Assembly (NCBI RefSeq): GCF_051860665.1
Contig: NZ_JBHYDM010000026.1
Coordinates: 1 to 64,000, forward strand
DNA: 64,000 bases
Origin: Falsiroseomonas sp051860665
GTDB taxonomy: Bacteria > Pseudomonadota > Alphaproteobacteria > Acetobacterales > Acetobacteraceae
Direction of reading: 5' to 3'
Both the position numbers and the translations under genes were made by a program. The notes under the pieces are model-generated. The model made no database searches. It had not been told where the DNA came from and was given only the letters and a program-made list of their open reading frames with translations. Shown one piece after another: positions 33,147 to 41,158 of this stretch; the stretch's first letter is position 1, and the number at the start of each line of letters is the position of its first letter.

Positions 33147-33383
33147 ATGGCGACGCTCCAGCAGCTCAATCCCCCCCTTCCCATGACCACGCCGCATGGG
33201 CCGGGCCTCGCGCATTTCCTGCTCGACTATGGGCCGGAGAGCCACCTGATGTGGGTCGTCTTCCTCGATGCCGATGGCGCCTGCTGGACCGTACCGAATC
33301 CCGAGATCCGCATGGCCAACAACTGGTCCCTCGGCCGCCGCCCGAAACCACGGCCCACCGCGGTGGTGCCGCTGACCGGCTGA
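33147..33383 (+). CDS. Small conserved-type hypothetical protein
   Basis: 78-residue protein MATLQQLNPPLPMTTPHGPGLAHFLLDYGPESHLMWVVFLDADGACWTVPNPEIRMANNWSLGRR... (fragments only given). The end resembles small uncharacterised proteins of Acetobacteraceae with a PNPEIRxxxNWSLGR motif. GAGAGG sits before the ATG. No signal peptide, no membrane segment. It is convergent with, and 3 bases away from the stop of, the CDP-alcohol phosphotransferase gene. Confidence 0.6.
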   Translation: MATLQQLNPPLPMTTPHGPGLAHFLLDYGPESHLMWVVFLDADGACWTVPNPEIRMANNWSLGRRPKPRPTAVVPLTG

Positions 33384-33386
33384 TCG

Positions 33387-34013
33387 CTACCGACGCAGCG
33401 CGGCGGCGCCCGCCAGCAGGCGGCGCAGCGCCGTCAGGCTGGCCAGCAGCGTGATGACCACCAGAAGGCCGGCGACGAGGCCCGGGCCCTGCCAGGCCGC
33501 CGGCGCCAGCGCGCACCACAGCGCCAGGGCCGTTACCAGCGCCATCCGGTGCTGCTTGGCCATCGGCCCGCGAAAATCGCTCGGAGCGCCCGCCGCCTTG
33601 ATGACGGCGCGGATATAGGCCGTGGCCATGGCCGCCAGCGCCGCCGCCAGCCCCCATCCCGGGCTGCCCGCCGCCACGCCCAGCCCCAGCAGCACGGCGG
33701 TGTCGGAGACGCGGTCCGGCACCTCGTTCCACAATTCCCCGACCGGGGAGGCGATGCCGCGGCCGATCGCGACCATCCCGTCCAGAAGATTGGCCAGCAG
33801 CCGCAGCTGCACCAGCAGCGCGCCGGCGAGCCAGAGCGGCCGTGCCGCCTCCGGCACCCAGGCGGTGCCTGCCAGCGCCAGCCCGGCCAGCAGCCCCGCG
33901 ACCATGCCCGCCCCCGAGATGCCATTGGCCGAGGCGCCACGCGCCACCAGCCAGCCGGCAACCCGCCCGGTGAGCGCCAGTTCGCGCGCCGCGATCGGCC
34001 GGCGGTCGGTCAC
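33387..34013 (-). CDS. CDP-alcohol phosphatidyltransferase family membrane protein with divergent active site
   Basis: 208-residue six-helix-type membrane protein. The CDP-AP signature D-x2-D-G-x2-A-R-x8-G-x3-D-x3-D appears as N75-LL-D78-G79-MV-A82-I83-(8)-G92-ELW-N96-EVP-D100, with the first and third aspartates replaced by Asn and the Arg replaced by Ile. Family members with NEVPDR-like ends exist and may form a subgroup with altered chemistry or only a structural role. It starts with GTG 34013, overlapping the prfC stop by 4 bases (GTGA). It is last in the sulfotransferase-methyltransferase-prfC transcript. Confidence 0.8.
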   Translation of the reverse strand: MTDRRPIAARELALTGRVAGWLVARGASANGISGAGMVAGLLAGLALAGTAWVPEAARPLWLAGALLVQLRLLANLLDGMVAIGRGIASPVGELWNEVPDRVSDTAVLLGLGVAAGSPGWGLAAALAAMATAYIRAVIKAAGAPSDFRGPMAKQHRMALVTALALWCALAPAAWQGPGLVAGLLVVITLLASLTALRRLLAGAAALRR

Positions 34014-35629
34014 CGGACCATCGCCACGAGGCCGCTCTGCTCCCGCACCGCGTCGAAGCGCAGGTCGGGGTATTCCTCCTCCGCCCGCTTGCGGCGCCAG
34101 TCGGATCCGAACAGCGCGACATATTCGCCGTCATGGTCCGCCGCGGTGTCGCCGCGATTGGTGGTGGCCCATTTCTCGATCGCGGCGCGGTCCCCCTTGG
34201 GGGAGGAGATCCAGCGCATGGTCTGCCAGCGCGTCTCGTCGAAGCCCGCCGGCACGCCGTATTCCACCGCCAGGCGGGATTTCAGCACATCCAGCTGCAG
34301 CTGCCCGACCACGCCGACCACCGGCGGGGAACCGTCCAGCGGCCGGAAAACCTGCACCACCCCTTCCTCCGCCAGCTGGTCGAGTGCCGTGCGCAGCTTC
34401 TTGGCCAGCATCGGGTCGCCGAGCCGCACATGGCGCAGGATCTCGGGTGCGAAGCTGGGGACGCCGCGGAAATTGATGTCCTCGCCCTCGGTCAGCGTGT
34501 CGCCGATGCGCAGCGTGCCGTGGTTGGCGATGCCCACCACGTCGCCCGGCCAGGCCTCCTCCGCCACCTGGCGCTCCTTGGCGAAGAAGAAGAGCGGGGC
34601 GTTAACCGGCACCTGCTTGCCGGTGCGCACCTGGCGCAGCCGCATGCCCTTGGTCAGCCGCCCGCTGCACAGCCGCACGAAGGCCACGCGGTCCCGGTGG
34701 TTCGGGTCCATATTGGCCTGCACCTTGAAGACGAAGCCGGTCAGCTTCTCCTCCGCCGCGGCCACCGGGCGGCGGTCGGCCTCGCGGTTGCCGGGGGGCG
34801 GGGCGAAGTCGGCCAGGCCTTCCAGCAGATGGCCCACGCCGAAGTCGCGCAGGGCGGAGCCGAAATAGACCGGCGTCAGGGTCCCCTCCCGGAATCTTGC
34901 CAGATCGAACTGCGCGAGGCCCGCCTCCGCCAGCAGGATATCCTCGGAGAGCTGGGTCGCGCGTTCCTCGCCCACCAGCCCGGCAATCTTCGGATCATCC
35001 GGCCCGCTGACCGGGATGCCGCTCTCCTCGGTCGCATCCACCGGCATCAGGCGCTTCGCCAGGATGTCGTAGGTCCCCCAAAAAGTGCTGGCGCGGCCGA
35101 CGGGCCAGGCGACGGGGGCGGCGTCCAGCGCCAGGGTCTGCTGGATCTCGTCGATCAGCGCAAAGGGGTCGAGCGCCTCGCGGTCCATCTTGTTGACGAA
35201 GGTGACGATGGGGATGTCCCGCAGCCGGCAGACCTCGAACAGTTTTCGCGTCTGGCTCTCGATACCCTTGGCGGCGTCCAGCACCATCACCGCGGCATCG
35301 ACGGCCGTGAGCGTCCGGTAGGTGTCCTCCGAAAAATCCTCGTGGCCCGGCGTGTCCAGCAGGTTGAAGACCATGCCGTCGCGCTCGAAGGTCATCACGC
35401 TGGTGGCGACCGAGATGCCGCGGTCCTGCTCGATCTTCATCCAGTCGGACCGCGTGCGCCGGGCATTGCCCTTGGCGCGCACGGCACCCGCCAGCTGGAT
35501 GGCGCCGCCCTTGAGCAGCAGCTTCTCCGTCAGCGTGGTCTTGCCGGCGTCCGGATGGGCGATGATGGCGAAGGTGCGGCGCCGGGCGGCTTCGCGCGCG
35601 ACGGTATCGAGGGCCGAGGTGTCACTCAT
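34010..35629 (-). CDS. prfC: Peptide chain release factor 3
   Basis: RF3 is a translational GTPase that recycles RF1/RF2 from the ribosome after termination. The 539 residues have the G1 loop AHPDAGKTTLTEK (24-35), G3 DTPGHEDFSEDTYRTL (92-107), G4 NKMDREALDP (146-), and the specific DAAKGIE and EQDRGISV elements, plus the C-terminal block FRPLDGSPPVVGVVGQLQLDVL that distinguishes RF3 from EF-G. Length matches RF3. It shares a 4-base overlap with the downstream membrane transferase gene and has a gap of only 18 bases from the methyltransferase upstream. Confidence 0.95.
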   Translation of the reverse strand: MSDTSALDTVAREAARRRTFAIIAHPDAGKTTLTEKLLLKGGAIQLAGAVRAKGNARRTRSDWMKIEQDRGISVATSVMTFERDGMVFNLLDTPGHEDFSEDTYRTLTAVDAAVMVLDAAKGIESQTRKLFEVCRLRDIPIVTFVNKMDREALDPFALIDEIQQTLALDAAPVAWPVGRASTFWGTYDILAKRLMPVDATEESGIPVSGPDDPKIAGLVGEERATQLSEDILLAEAGLAQFDLARFREGTLTPVYFGSALRDFGVGHLLEGLADFAPPPGNREADRRPVAAAEEKLTGFVFKVQANMDPNHRDRVAFVRLCSGRLTKGMRLRQVRTGKQVPVNAPLFFFAKERQVAEEAWPGDVVGIANHGTLRIGDTLTEGEDINFRGVPSFAPEILRHVRLGDPMLAKKLRTALDQLAEEGVVQVFRPLDGSPPVVGVVGQLQLDVLKSRLAVEYGVPAGFDETRWQTMRWISSPKGDRAAIEKWATTNRGDTAADHDGEYVALFGSDWRRKRAEEEYPDLRFDAVREQSGLVAMVR

Positions 35630-35647
35630 GCCGGTGGCTATAGCCGG

Positions 35648-36250
35648 TCAGGGCGCCCGGGCGAAGGCCAGCCATGTCCAATGCACCCCGTCACGGCCCA
35701 GCGTATCCCCCCCCTCCCGCCGGCGCAGCAAGGTCAGGCCCGCGGCCTCGGCCTGGGCGATGACCTCGGCCGGGTCCACCGCATGCATCACCCGGCCCTC
35801 CGGCACCGGCCCATGCCGCAGCGACAGCCACAGCCGCCCGCCTGGCGCCAGCAGCCCGGCCAGCACCGGCATGGCCGCCGCACGGTCCGTGGCATCCAGG
35901 TGCATCCAGACCGCGGTCAGCAGCACCAGGTCGTAGCTCTGACCCAGGGCCACCACGCCCGACAGCCCCGGCAGACCGTCATCCAGCCAGGCGAGGCGCG
36001 GGGAGGGGTGCAGCAAGGCGCCGCCGGCCCGCAATTCCGCCGTCGGCTCCACCGCCAGCACCTGATGGCCCATCCCGGCCAGGGCCGCGGCATCCCGGCC
36101 GGTGCCGGCGCCGATATCCAGCACCCGGGCGGGGGCGGGCGGGATCAGGTCCAGGAAGGCGGCGTGCAGCGTGGCGAAGTCGATGCTCTCATACTGCTGC
36201 AGCAGGGTCGCAGCTTCCGCCGCATAGCCCTGGGTGCCGGGGCGGGTCAT
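35648..36250 (-). CDS. Class I SAM-dependent methyltransferase
   Basis: 200-residue Rossmann-fold methyltransferase. Motif I is ARVLDIGAGTGRDAAAL (42-57) followed by VLAVEPTAELRAGG, and motif IV region SYDLVLLTAVWMHLDATDRAAAM with later LLAPGGRLWLSLRHGP. The start overlaps the sulfotransferase stop by 4 bases and the stop is 18 bases before prfC. The substrate is not determined; the neighbours give no clear clue. Confidence 0.85.
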   Translation of the reverse strand: MTRPGTQGYAAEAATLLQQYESIDFATLHAAFLDLIPPAPARVLDIGAGTGRDAAALAGMGHQVLAVEPTAELRAGGALLHPSPRLAWLDDGLPGLSGVVALGQSYDLVLLTAVWMHLDATDRAAAMPVLAGLLAPGGRLWLSLRHGPVPEGRVMHAVDPAEVIAQAEAAGLTLLRRREGGDTLGRDGVHWTWLAFARAP

Positions 36251-37437
36251 GGGGCCAGCAACCTTTCGGGATCGGGCAGGGCGATATTCGTGCCCTCCGC
36301 CACCAGCCGCAGCGGGCCCGGCGGATGTTCGGGCAGGCGCAGGCGAAAACCGCAGCAGCCGCGGGCGAGGCCGGCCGCCTCCGCGCCGGGATGGAACAGC
36401 TGCGCCCGGGTGGCGCCGAGCGGCGTCTCGCCGGCCATCAGCCGCAGCGTCACCGGCCGCGTCGCCAGCAGGTCCGTCGCCCAGCCCTGCACGAGCCCGC
36501 CCGCCACCCGCTCCACCTGGCCGAGCAGATTCACCGGCGGGCGGAGCGGCAGGGGCGGGCGGGCCAGGAATTCCGCTACCTGGGCGAAATCCGGCCCTGC
36601 GCGCACCGCCTCCGCCCAGGGGGGCAGGGCGTCATCGGCGCGGAATTCATAGCGTTCGAAGACCGCATCGCCGGCCCCTTCCGCCAGCGCCGCCTGGCAG
36701 CGGCGGAAGGCGGCCAGGGCGGGTTCGAAATCCGGGCCCTCGGCCGCGCAATCCGCTGCCAGCCGGGCGCGGGCCGCGTCATGCAGCGCCTGGTCGATGG
36801 CGAAAAGGCCGCGATGCGACTCCGCCTGCCGCCGCGCCGCCGCCCGCAGGGCCGCCTGTTCCGGCGCCAGGCGGGTGACGTTGCGCGCCACATGCACGGG
36901 CGGCGCCCAGCCCAGCCGGCGCGCGATCAGCAGCAGGGAGCGATCGAAATCCTCGGCGATGCCGACCGCCGCGACGGCGTGGTGCAGATTGGCCAGCGCC
37001 GCTTCCAGCAGCGGCCGCTGGCTGCGCCCGGCGATCTGCCGCGCCTGGTCGTCGCCGCGCCGATGCCGGCTGGTCAGGAAGTCCATCGGCCCCAGCGCGC
37101 CGGAGAGGATCTCCTCCCGCTGCGCATGATGCGGATAGCTGAAGGCGTAGAAATATTCCGACAGCGCCCGCTCCACGGGGTCCCGCAGCAGGGTGAAGTA
37201 GAGGCAGGGCTCGCGGAGTGCTTCATGCAGGCCGAGATACTGGTGCCCGGTGAAAAGCCGGATGTCGCGCGGCCCGACCCGCGCGCGCAGCTCGCCCAGC
37301 ACTTCCGCCATCGGGCGTGGATCGCCGGCGCCCAGGTCGAAATACAGCACGTGCCGTGCGCCATATTGCCGCGACAGGACGGTGCGGAGCGTGGAGCCCG
37401 CGGTCTTCGGCACATGCAGGAAGACGTGGTGGGCCAT
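36247..37437 (-). CDS. Sulfotransferase-family protein fused to a C-terminal beta-rich domain
   Basis: 396-residue protein. Residues 8-16 HVPKTAGST form the PAPS 5'-phosphosulfate loop and LRDPVERALSEYFY at 84-97 the 3'-phosphate loop of the sulfotransferase family 2. These enzymes transfer sulfate from PAPS to a carbohydrate or other acceptor in the cytoplasm. Residues about 300-396 (VNLLGQVERVAGGLVQGWATD ... GATRAQLFHPGAEAAGLARGCCGFRLRLPEH) resemble a small beta-sandwich domain often attached to glycosyltransferases (GW-VDG...A..F..DLAAAGIGDGRHGF). The ATG at 37437 is chosen although no good Shine-Dalgarno is visible; a GTG four codons upstream is possible. First gene of an operon with methyltransferase, prfC and the CDP-alcohol protein. 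Confidence 0.8.
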   Translation of the reverse strand: MAHHVFLHVPKTAGSTLRTVLSRQYGARHVLYFDLGAGDPRPMAEVLGELRARVGPRDIRLFTGHQYLGLHEALREPCLYFTLLRDPVERALSEYFYAFSYPHHAQREEILSGALGPMDFLTSRHRRGDDQARQIAGRSQRPLLEAALANLHHAVAAVGIAEDFDRSLLLIARRLGWAPPVHVARNVTRLAPEQAALRAAARRQAESHRGLFAIDQALHDAARARLAADCAAEGPDFEPALAAFRRCQAALAEGAGDAVFERYEFRADDALPPWAEAVRAGPDFAQVAEFLARPPLPLRPPVNLLGQVERVAGGLVQGWATDLLATRPVTLRLMAGETPLGATRAQLFHPGAEAAGLARGCCGFRLRLPEHPPGPLRLVAEGTNIALPDPERLLAP

Positions 37438-37699
37438 CAGGCCCGGCACACCCGCCGCACCGGGCCGGGGGGCAGGAAGGTCGCGGCCAAGCCAGGGTGG
37501 CTTTGAGTCCGGGCAGCGGGGCCATTCGGGCCGAGGCGGAAGACCAGATCGGGTTCGTGCATGCCCTGGGCGAGGTCCTTTGTCCGGCGCCAGCTTTATG
37601 GGGCGCCGCGCCGCGGCACAAGCTGGCGAGACGCCGAGACCCCTGGCCCGGACCGCCCCGGCCGCGCGAGACTGAGATGCACCCTTCGGAGATGCCCGC

Positions 37700-38668
37700 A
37701 TGCCCAGCCGTCGCGCCATCCTGCTGCTGTCCGGACTGGCCCTGGCCCGGCCGGCCACGGCGCAGCCCGCCTGGCCGGCGCGCCCGGTGCGGCTGCTGGT
37801 GCCCTTTCCCCCGGGCGGCACCACGGATGTGCTGGCCCGCGCCCTCGCGGCCAAGTGGCAGGAGAGCTGGGGCCAGCAGGTGGTGGTGGACAATCGCGGC
37901 GGCGGCGGCGGCGTGATCGGCACCGAGGCCGCCTTCCGCGCGGCGCCGGATGGGCTGACCCTGGTGCTCGGCAACAACCAGACCCATGCCACCAACGGGG
38001 CGCTGATCCCGGGCCTGCCCTACGACCCCGCCGGCTTCGCCGCCATCACGCTTGTGGCGCGGGCGCCGCATGCGCTGGTGGTGCCGGCCTCCTCCCCCGC
38101 GCGGAGCGTGGCAGACCTGGTGGCGCTGGGGCGGCGGCCTGGGCCGGGGCTGTCCTATGCCTCCTCCTCCGCCGGCTCCTCCTCCCACCTGATGAGCGAG
38201 ACCTTCGTGCGCCGCAACGGGATGCAGGCGACGCATGTGCCCTATCGCGGCGCGGCGCCGGCGGCGCTGGACCTGGTGGCGGGGACGGTCGACTTCATGA
38301 TGGCGACCTGGGCCAGCGTCTCCGCGCTTGCCGCCGATGGCCGGATCCGCGCGCTGGGCGTGGGCGGGGCGGCGCGCTTCCCGGACCTTCCGGAGGTGCC
38401 GACGCTGCGCGAGCAGGGCTATGACTATATCTCGGGCGATGCCTGGTTCGGCCTTTTCGCCCCGCGCGGCACGCCGGAGCCAGTGCTGCAGGCGGTCTTC
38501 GCGGCCACCGAGGTGGCGCTGGCCGATGCCGCGGTGCGCGGCCGGCTGGAGGCGGCGGGTTTCCGGATCGCCACCCTGCCGCCCGCTTCCTTCGGCGCCT
38601 TCCACCAGGCGGAGGTCACCCGCTGGGCCGAGCTGGTGCGGGAATCCGGGGTGACCCTGGCCAATTGA
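37700..38668 (+). CDS. Bug/TctC-family substrate-binding protein
   Basis: 322-residue exported receptor: signal MPSRRAILLLSGLALARPATAQP, then VPFPPGGTTDVLARALAAKW, VVVDNRGGGGGVIGTEAAFR, VLGNNQTHATN and HVPYRGAAPAALDLVAG. It is typical of the Bug family and has no transporter partner nearby. It stands alone, about 262 bases beyond the divergent sulfotransferase gene; that gap contains no obvious additional gene. Confidence 0.9.
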   Translation: MPSRRAILLLSGLALARPATAQPAWPARPVRLLVPFPPGGTTDVLARALAAKWQESWGQQVVVDNRGGGGGVIGTEAAFRAAPDGLTLVLGNNQTHATNGALIPGLPYDPAGFAAITLVARAPHALVVPASSPARSVADLVALGRRPGPGLSYASSSAGSSSHLMSETFVRRNGMQATHVPYRGAAPAALDLVAGTVDFMMATWASVSALAADGRIRALGVGGAARFPDLPEVPTLREQGYDYISGDAWFGLFAPRGTPEPVLQAVFAATEVALADAAVRGRLEAAGFRIATLPPASFGAFHQAEVTRWAELVRESGVTLAN

Positions 38669-38770
38669 GGCGCGAATGGCCGGTTTCCGGCCCGGAAAGA
38701 TGCCAGGGTTGCATCCCACGCGCAGCGATCCCCCCTTTTCCGGGAGGTCCGCAGGGTCTACATAGCCGCC

Positions 38771-39208
38771 ATGCAGGCACGAAAACTGTTCGACTTCAAT
38801 GACCGTCGCAACGCGGCGGAAGAGGCCCGGAAGAAGACCGCGGAGAAGTTCCAGGCGCTGAAGTCGCGCCTCGAGGATCCGGAAGTCCAGCGGAAGCTGG
38901 CGGAGCAGAAGGCGATCGCCGATGCCCGCGCCGCCCGTATCGCGGAACGCGCCGCCGAGAAGGCCGCGGAAGCCGCGCGCATCGCTGCCGAGAAGGCCGC
39001 CGCGGAAGCCGCGGCCGCCGCCGCCCGTCGCGAGGCCGAGCGCCAGGCCGCCGAGGAAGCTCAGCGCGCCCGCATCGCGGAGATTGATGCGCAGAACCGC
39101 AGCATGATCCTGGATGCCGAGAAGAAGGCCCGCGCCCTGGCGCTGGCGGCCGAGCAGAAGGCCAAGCGCGACGCCCGCTACGCCGCGCGGAAGCAGCGCA
39201 CTAAGTAG
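38771..39208 (+). CDS. DUF6481-type alanine-rich coiled-coil protein
   Basis: 145 residues, nearly all helical and built of lysine, alanine, glutamate and arginine: MQARKLFDFNDRRNAAEEARKKTAEKFQALKSRLEDPEVQRKLAEQKAIADAR... It matches the small family found in alphaproteobacteria (DUF6481), of unknown function. No signal peptide, no cysteine. It is single, with a clear terminator at 39235-39266. Confidence 0.8.
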   Translation: MQARKLFDFNDRRNAAEEARKKTAEKFQALKSRLEDPEVQRKLAEQKAIADARAARIAERAAEKAAEAARIAAEKAAAEAAAAAARREAERQAAEEAQRARIAEIDAQNRSMILDAEKKARALALAAEQKAKRDARYAARKQRTK

Positions 39209-39234
39209 TCCGCGCGGCACGGCCGGCAGGAACA

Positions 39235-39266
39235 GCCTTCGGGGGGGAGCTTCCGAAGGCTTTTTT
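39235..39266 (+). terminator. Rho-independent terminator of the DUF6481 gene
   Basis: GCCTTCGG and CCGAAGGC make a perfect 8-base stem with the loop GGGGGAGCTT, immediately followed by six T. It lies 27 bases after the stop at 39208 and only 6 bases before the end of the opposite-strand gene at 39273. Confidence 0.9.
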
Positions 39267-39272
39267 GTGCGC

Positions 39273-40016
39273 TCAGCCCAGCCGGGCCGCCAGCTCCGGA
39301 CAGCATTTCGTCATGGCCGCGCTCGGCGGCAGGCCGAGCCTGCGGGACACGGCGAAGGCGCAGGCGAGGTTCGAGGAAACCATCGGCACGCCGATGCGCC
39401 CTGCCATCCAGCCCATGGCATCCAGCGTCGGCATGCCGGTGCCCGAGAGCAGCACGGCGCAATCCGCCGGCAGCGACAGCCGGGCCAGGCCATCGGCCAC
39501 CTCCTCCGGCGACAGTTCATAGGCCATGAACCTGTCGGAGACCTTGAAGCTCTCCGTCAGGTCCAGCCCGGCGCCGCGCCAATAGCGCTCCGCCCGCTCC
39601 GTCAGCCAGCCGGGATAGGGCGAGAAGAGAAGCAGCTTTGGGCGGCCCAGCGCCTCCAGCGCCTCCGCGATGGCACGCGCCGCCAGCAGCACGGGGCGGC
39701 CCGCCAGCTTGCCCAGCCGGTTCTGCAGCGCCGCATCCTCGGTCGGCGGCTGGGCATAGCTGGGCCCGGTGAGGCCGACGATCACCGCATCCAGCGCCAG
39801 GGCGCCGAAATCGCCGAGCGATTCGACGAAGGCCGCCGGATAGGCGGCGTTGCGCTGTTCCAGCGTGGTGCCGGGCATCACCGGCAGGCGGGTGACATGC
39901 AGCGCCGCGCGCGGTGCCAGCAGGTTCCGCAGCTCCGGCTCCACCGCCGGATTGGCGGAAGGTGCCAGCAGGCCGATGCGATGGGTCGGCAGATAGTCCG
40001 GCTCGGGCCAGCTCAT
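39273..40016 (-). CDS. Asp/Glu racemase-superfamily protein, arylmalonate-decarboxylase-like
   Basis: 247-residue member of the aspartate/glutamate racemase superfamily: RIGLLAPSANPAVEPELRNLLAPR start, AVIVGLTGPSYA in the first half, and SSNLACAFAVSRRLGLPP in the second with a single cysteine. Maleate isomerases and racemases use two cysteines, one in each half; here the first is missing (VGLTGPS) and only the second (SSNLAC) is kept, as in arylmalonate decarboxylase. So cofactor-free decarboxylation of a malonate-type acid is a reasonable guess. Its start overlaps the stop of the FAD monooxygenase by 4 bases; it is the last gene of a four-gene catabolic operon. Confidence 0.8.
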   Translation of the reverse strand: MSWPEPDYLPTHRIGLLAPSANPAVEPELRNLLAPRAALHVTRLPVMPGTTLEQRNAAYPAAFVESLGDFGALALDAVIVGLTGPSYAQPPTEDAALQNRLGKLAGRPVLLAARAIAEALEALGRPKLLLFSPYPGWLTERAERYWRGAGLDLTESFKVSDRFMAYELSPEEVADGLARLSLPADCAVLLSGTGMPTLDAMGWMAGRIGVPMVSSNLACAFAVSRRLGLPPSAAMTKCCPELAARLG

Positions 40017-41158
40017 GACGGCATTCCCACCCTGGCGAGATCCAGCATCGAAGCCTCCCGCGCCCAGACCAGCTGTTCGGCGGGGGTGAGGGCGGCCATG
40101 CGCGAAACCTCCTCGGCCGGGCTGGCGGCCACGCGGCTGTCGGTGCGCGGCAGCAGCGCCTCGCGCACCACGGCCAGGCGGGAATCGGCCCAGCCCTGCA
40201 GCAGCTGCTCCGGCGCGCCGCCCAGCACGCGGGGCAGCGTGGCGGCCAGCGTCATGGCGTCATGGATGCCGGCATTCATGTTCATGCCGCCGCGCGTATT
40301 GGTCAGATGCGCCGCATCGCCGGCCAGCAGCACGCGGCCGGCGCGATAGGCCGTGGCCATGGCGCGTGTCACGCCATAGACATCGCGGCCCTCGATCTCC
40401 ATCCCCGCCGCCTGCGGCAGGAAGCGGGCGATGCGGGCGCGGGCATGGTCCTCCGCCATCGCCTCGGCATCGCTCATCTCCGGTGCAATGCGAAAAATCA
40501 GCCGCCAGTTGCGCGGCATGCGCAGCAGGGAGCAGGAGCCCGTTTCGTCGTACAGGTAGCCGAGGCCATCCAGCCCCGGCACTACCTGCCGCAGGTCCAG
40601 CGGCGTCAGCAGCCGCAGCACGCGATGCGCATAGGCATTGGTCTCGGCCGGGATGCCGGCCAGGCCGCGCAGCGCGCCGGAGGCCCCGTCGCAGCCCACC
40701 GCATAGCGCGCGCGATGCGTGCTGCCATCGGCCGCCCGCAGGGTGACGCCAGCCGCATCCTGCGCCAGCGCCATCACCCCGGCGCCGAAGCGCAGGCAGC
40801 CGGCGGGCAGGGCGGCGGCCAGGGCCGGGGTCAGGTCCTGCTGTTCCCGGTGCCAGCGGAAGGGAAAGCCGGTCTCGCCGGCCAGGATGCCGAGGTCGAT
40901 CGTCGCCGCGGCGCCGCTGTCCACGCGCCGCCACAGGATGCGATCGACCCGCACGCCGCCCGGCAGCAGCGGCGCCAGCACGCCCAGCTCGTGCAGGGCA
41001 TCCAGCGTCGGCGGGTGGAAGGTGGAGGCGCGGGAGGCGGCGGAGAGCCCCTCCCGCTTCTCCAGCACCCGCACCGCGACGCCGCGTTGTGTCAGCGCCA
41101 GGGCCAGCGCCAGGCCGACGGGGCCGGCACCGGCGATGAGCACCTCCGTCTCATCCAC
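40013..41158 (-). CDS. FAD-dependent aromatic hydroxylase-type monooxygenase
   Basis: 381-residue flavoprotein of the PHBH/UbiH type. FAD-binding VLIAGAGPVGLALALALTQRG (7-27), the DG motif YAVGCDGASGALRGLAGI, and the second FAD motif RVLLAGDAAHLTNTRGGMNMNAGIHDA. These use NAD(P)H and oxygen to hydroxylate an aromatic or related substrate. The start is GTG at 41158, with GGAGG nine bases before it and 8 bases inside the upstream gene; an ORF beginning at 41242 is too long for the family. The neighbours (Bug receptor, MmgE/PrpD, arylmalonate-decarboxylase-like) indicate breakdown of a carboxylate. Confidence 0.85.
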   Translation of the reverse strand: MDETEVLIAGAGPVGLALALALTQRGVAVRVLEKREGLSAASRASTFHPPTLDALHELGVLAPLLPGGVRVDRILWRRVDSGAAATIDLGILAGETGFPFRWHREQQDLTPALAAALPAGCLRFGAGVMALAQDAAGVTLRAADGSTHRARYAVGCDGASGALRGLAGIPAETNAYAHRVLRLLTPLDLRQVVPGLDGLGYLYDETGSCSLLRMPRNWRLIFRIAPEMSDAEAMAEDHARARIARFLPQAAGMEIEGRDVYGVTRAMATAYRAGRVLLAGDAAHLTNTRGGMNMNAGIHDAMTLAATLPRVLGGAPEQLLQGWADSRLAVVREALLPRTDSRVAASPAEEVSRMAALTPAEQLVWAREASMLDLARVGMPS

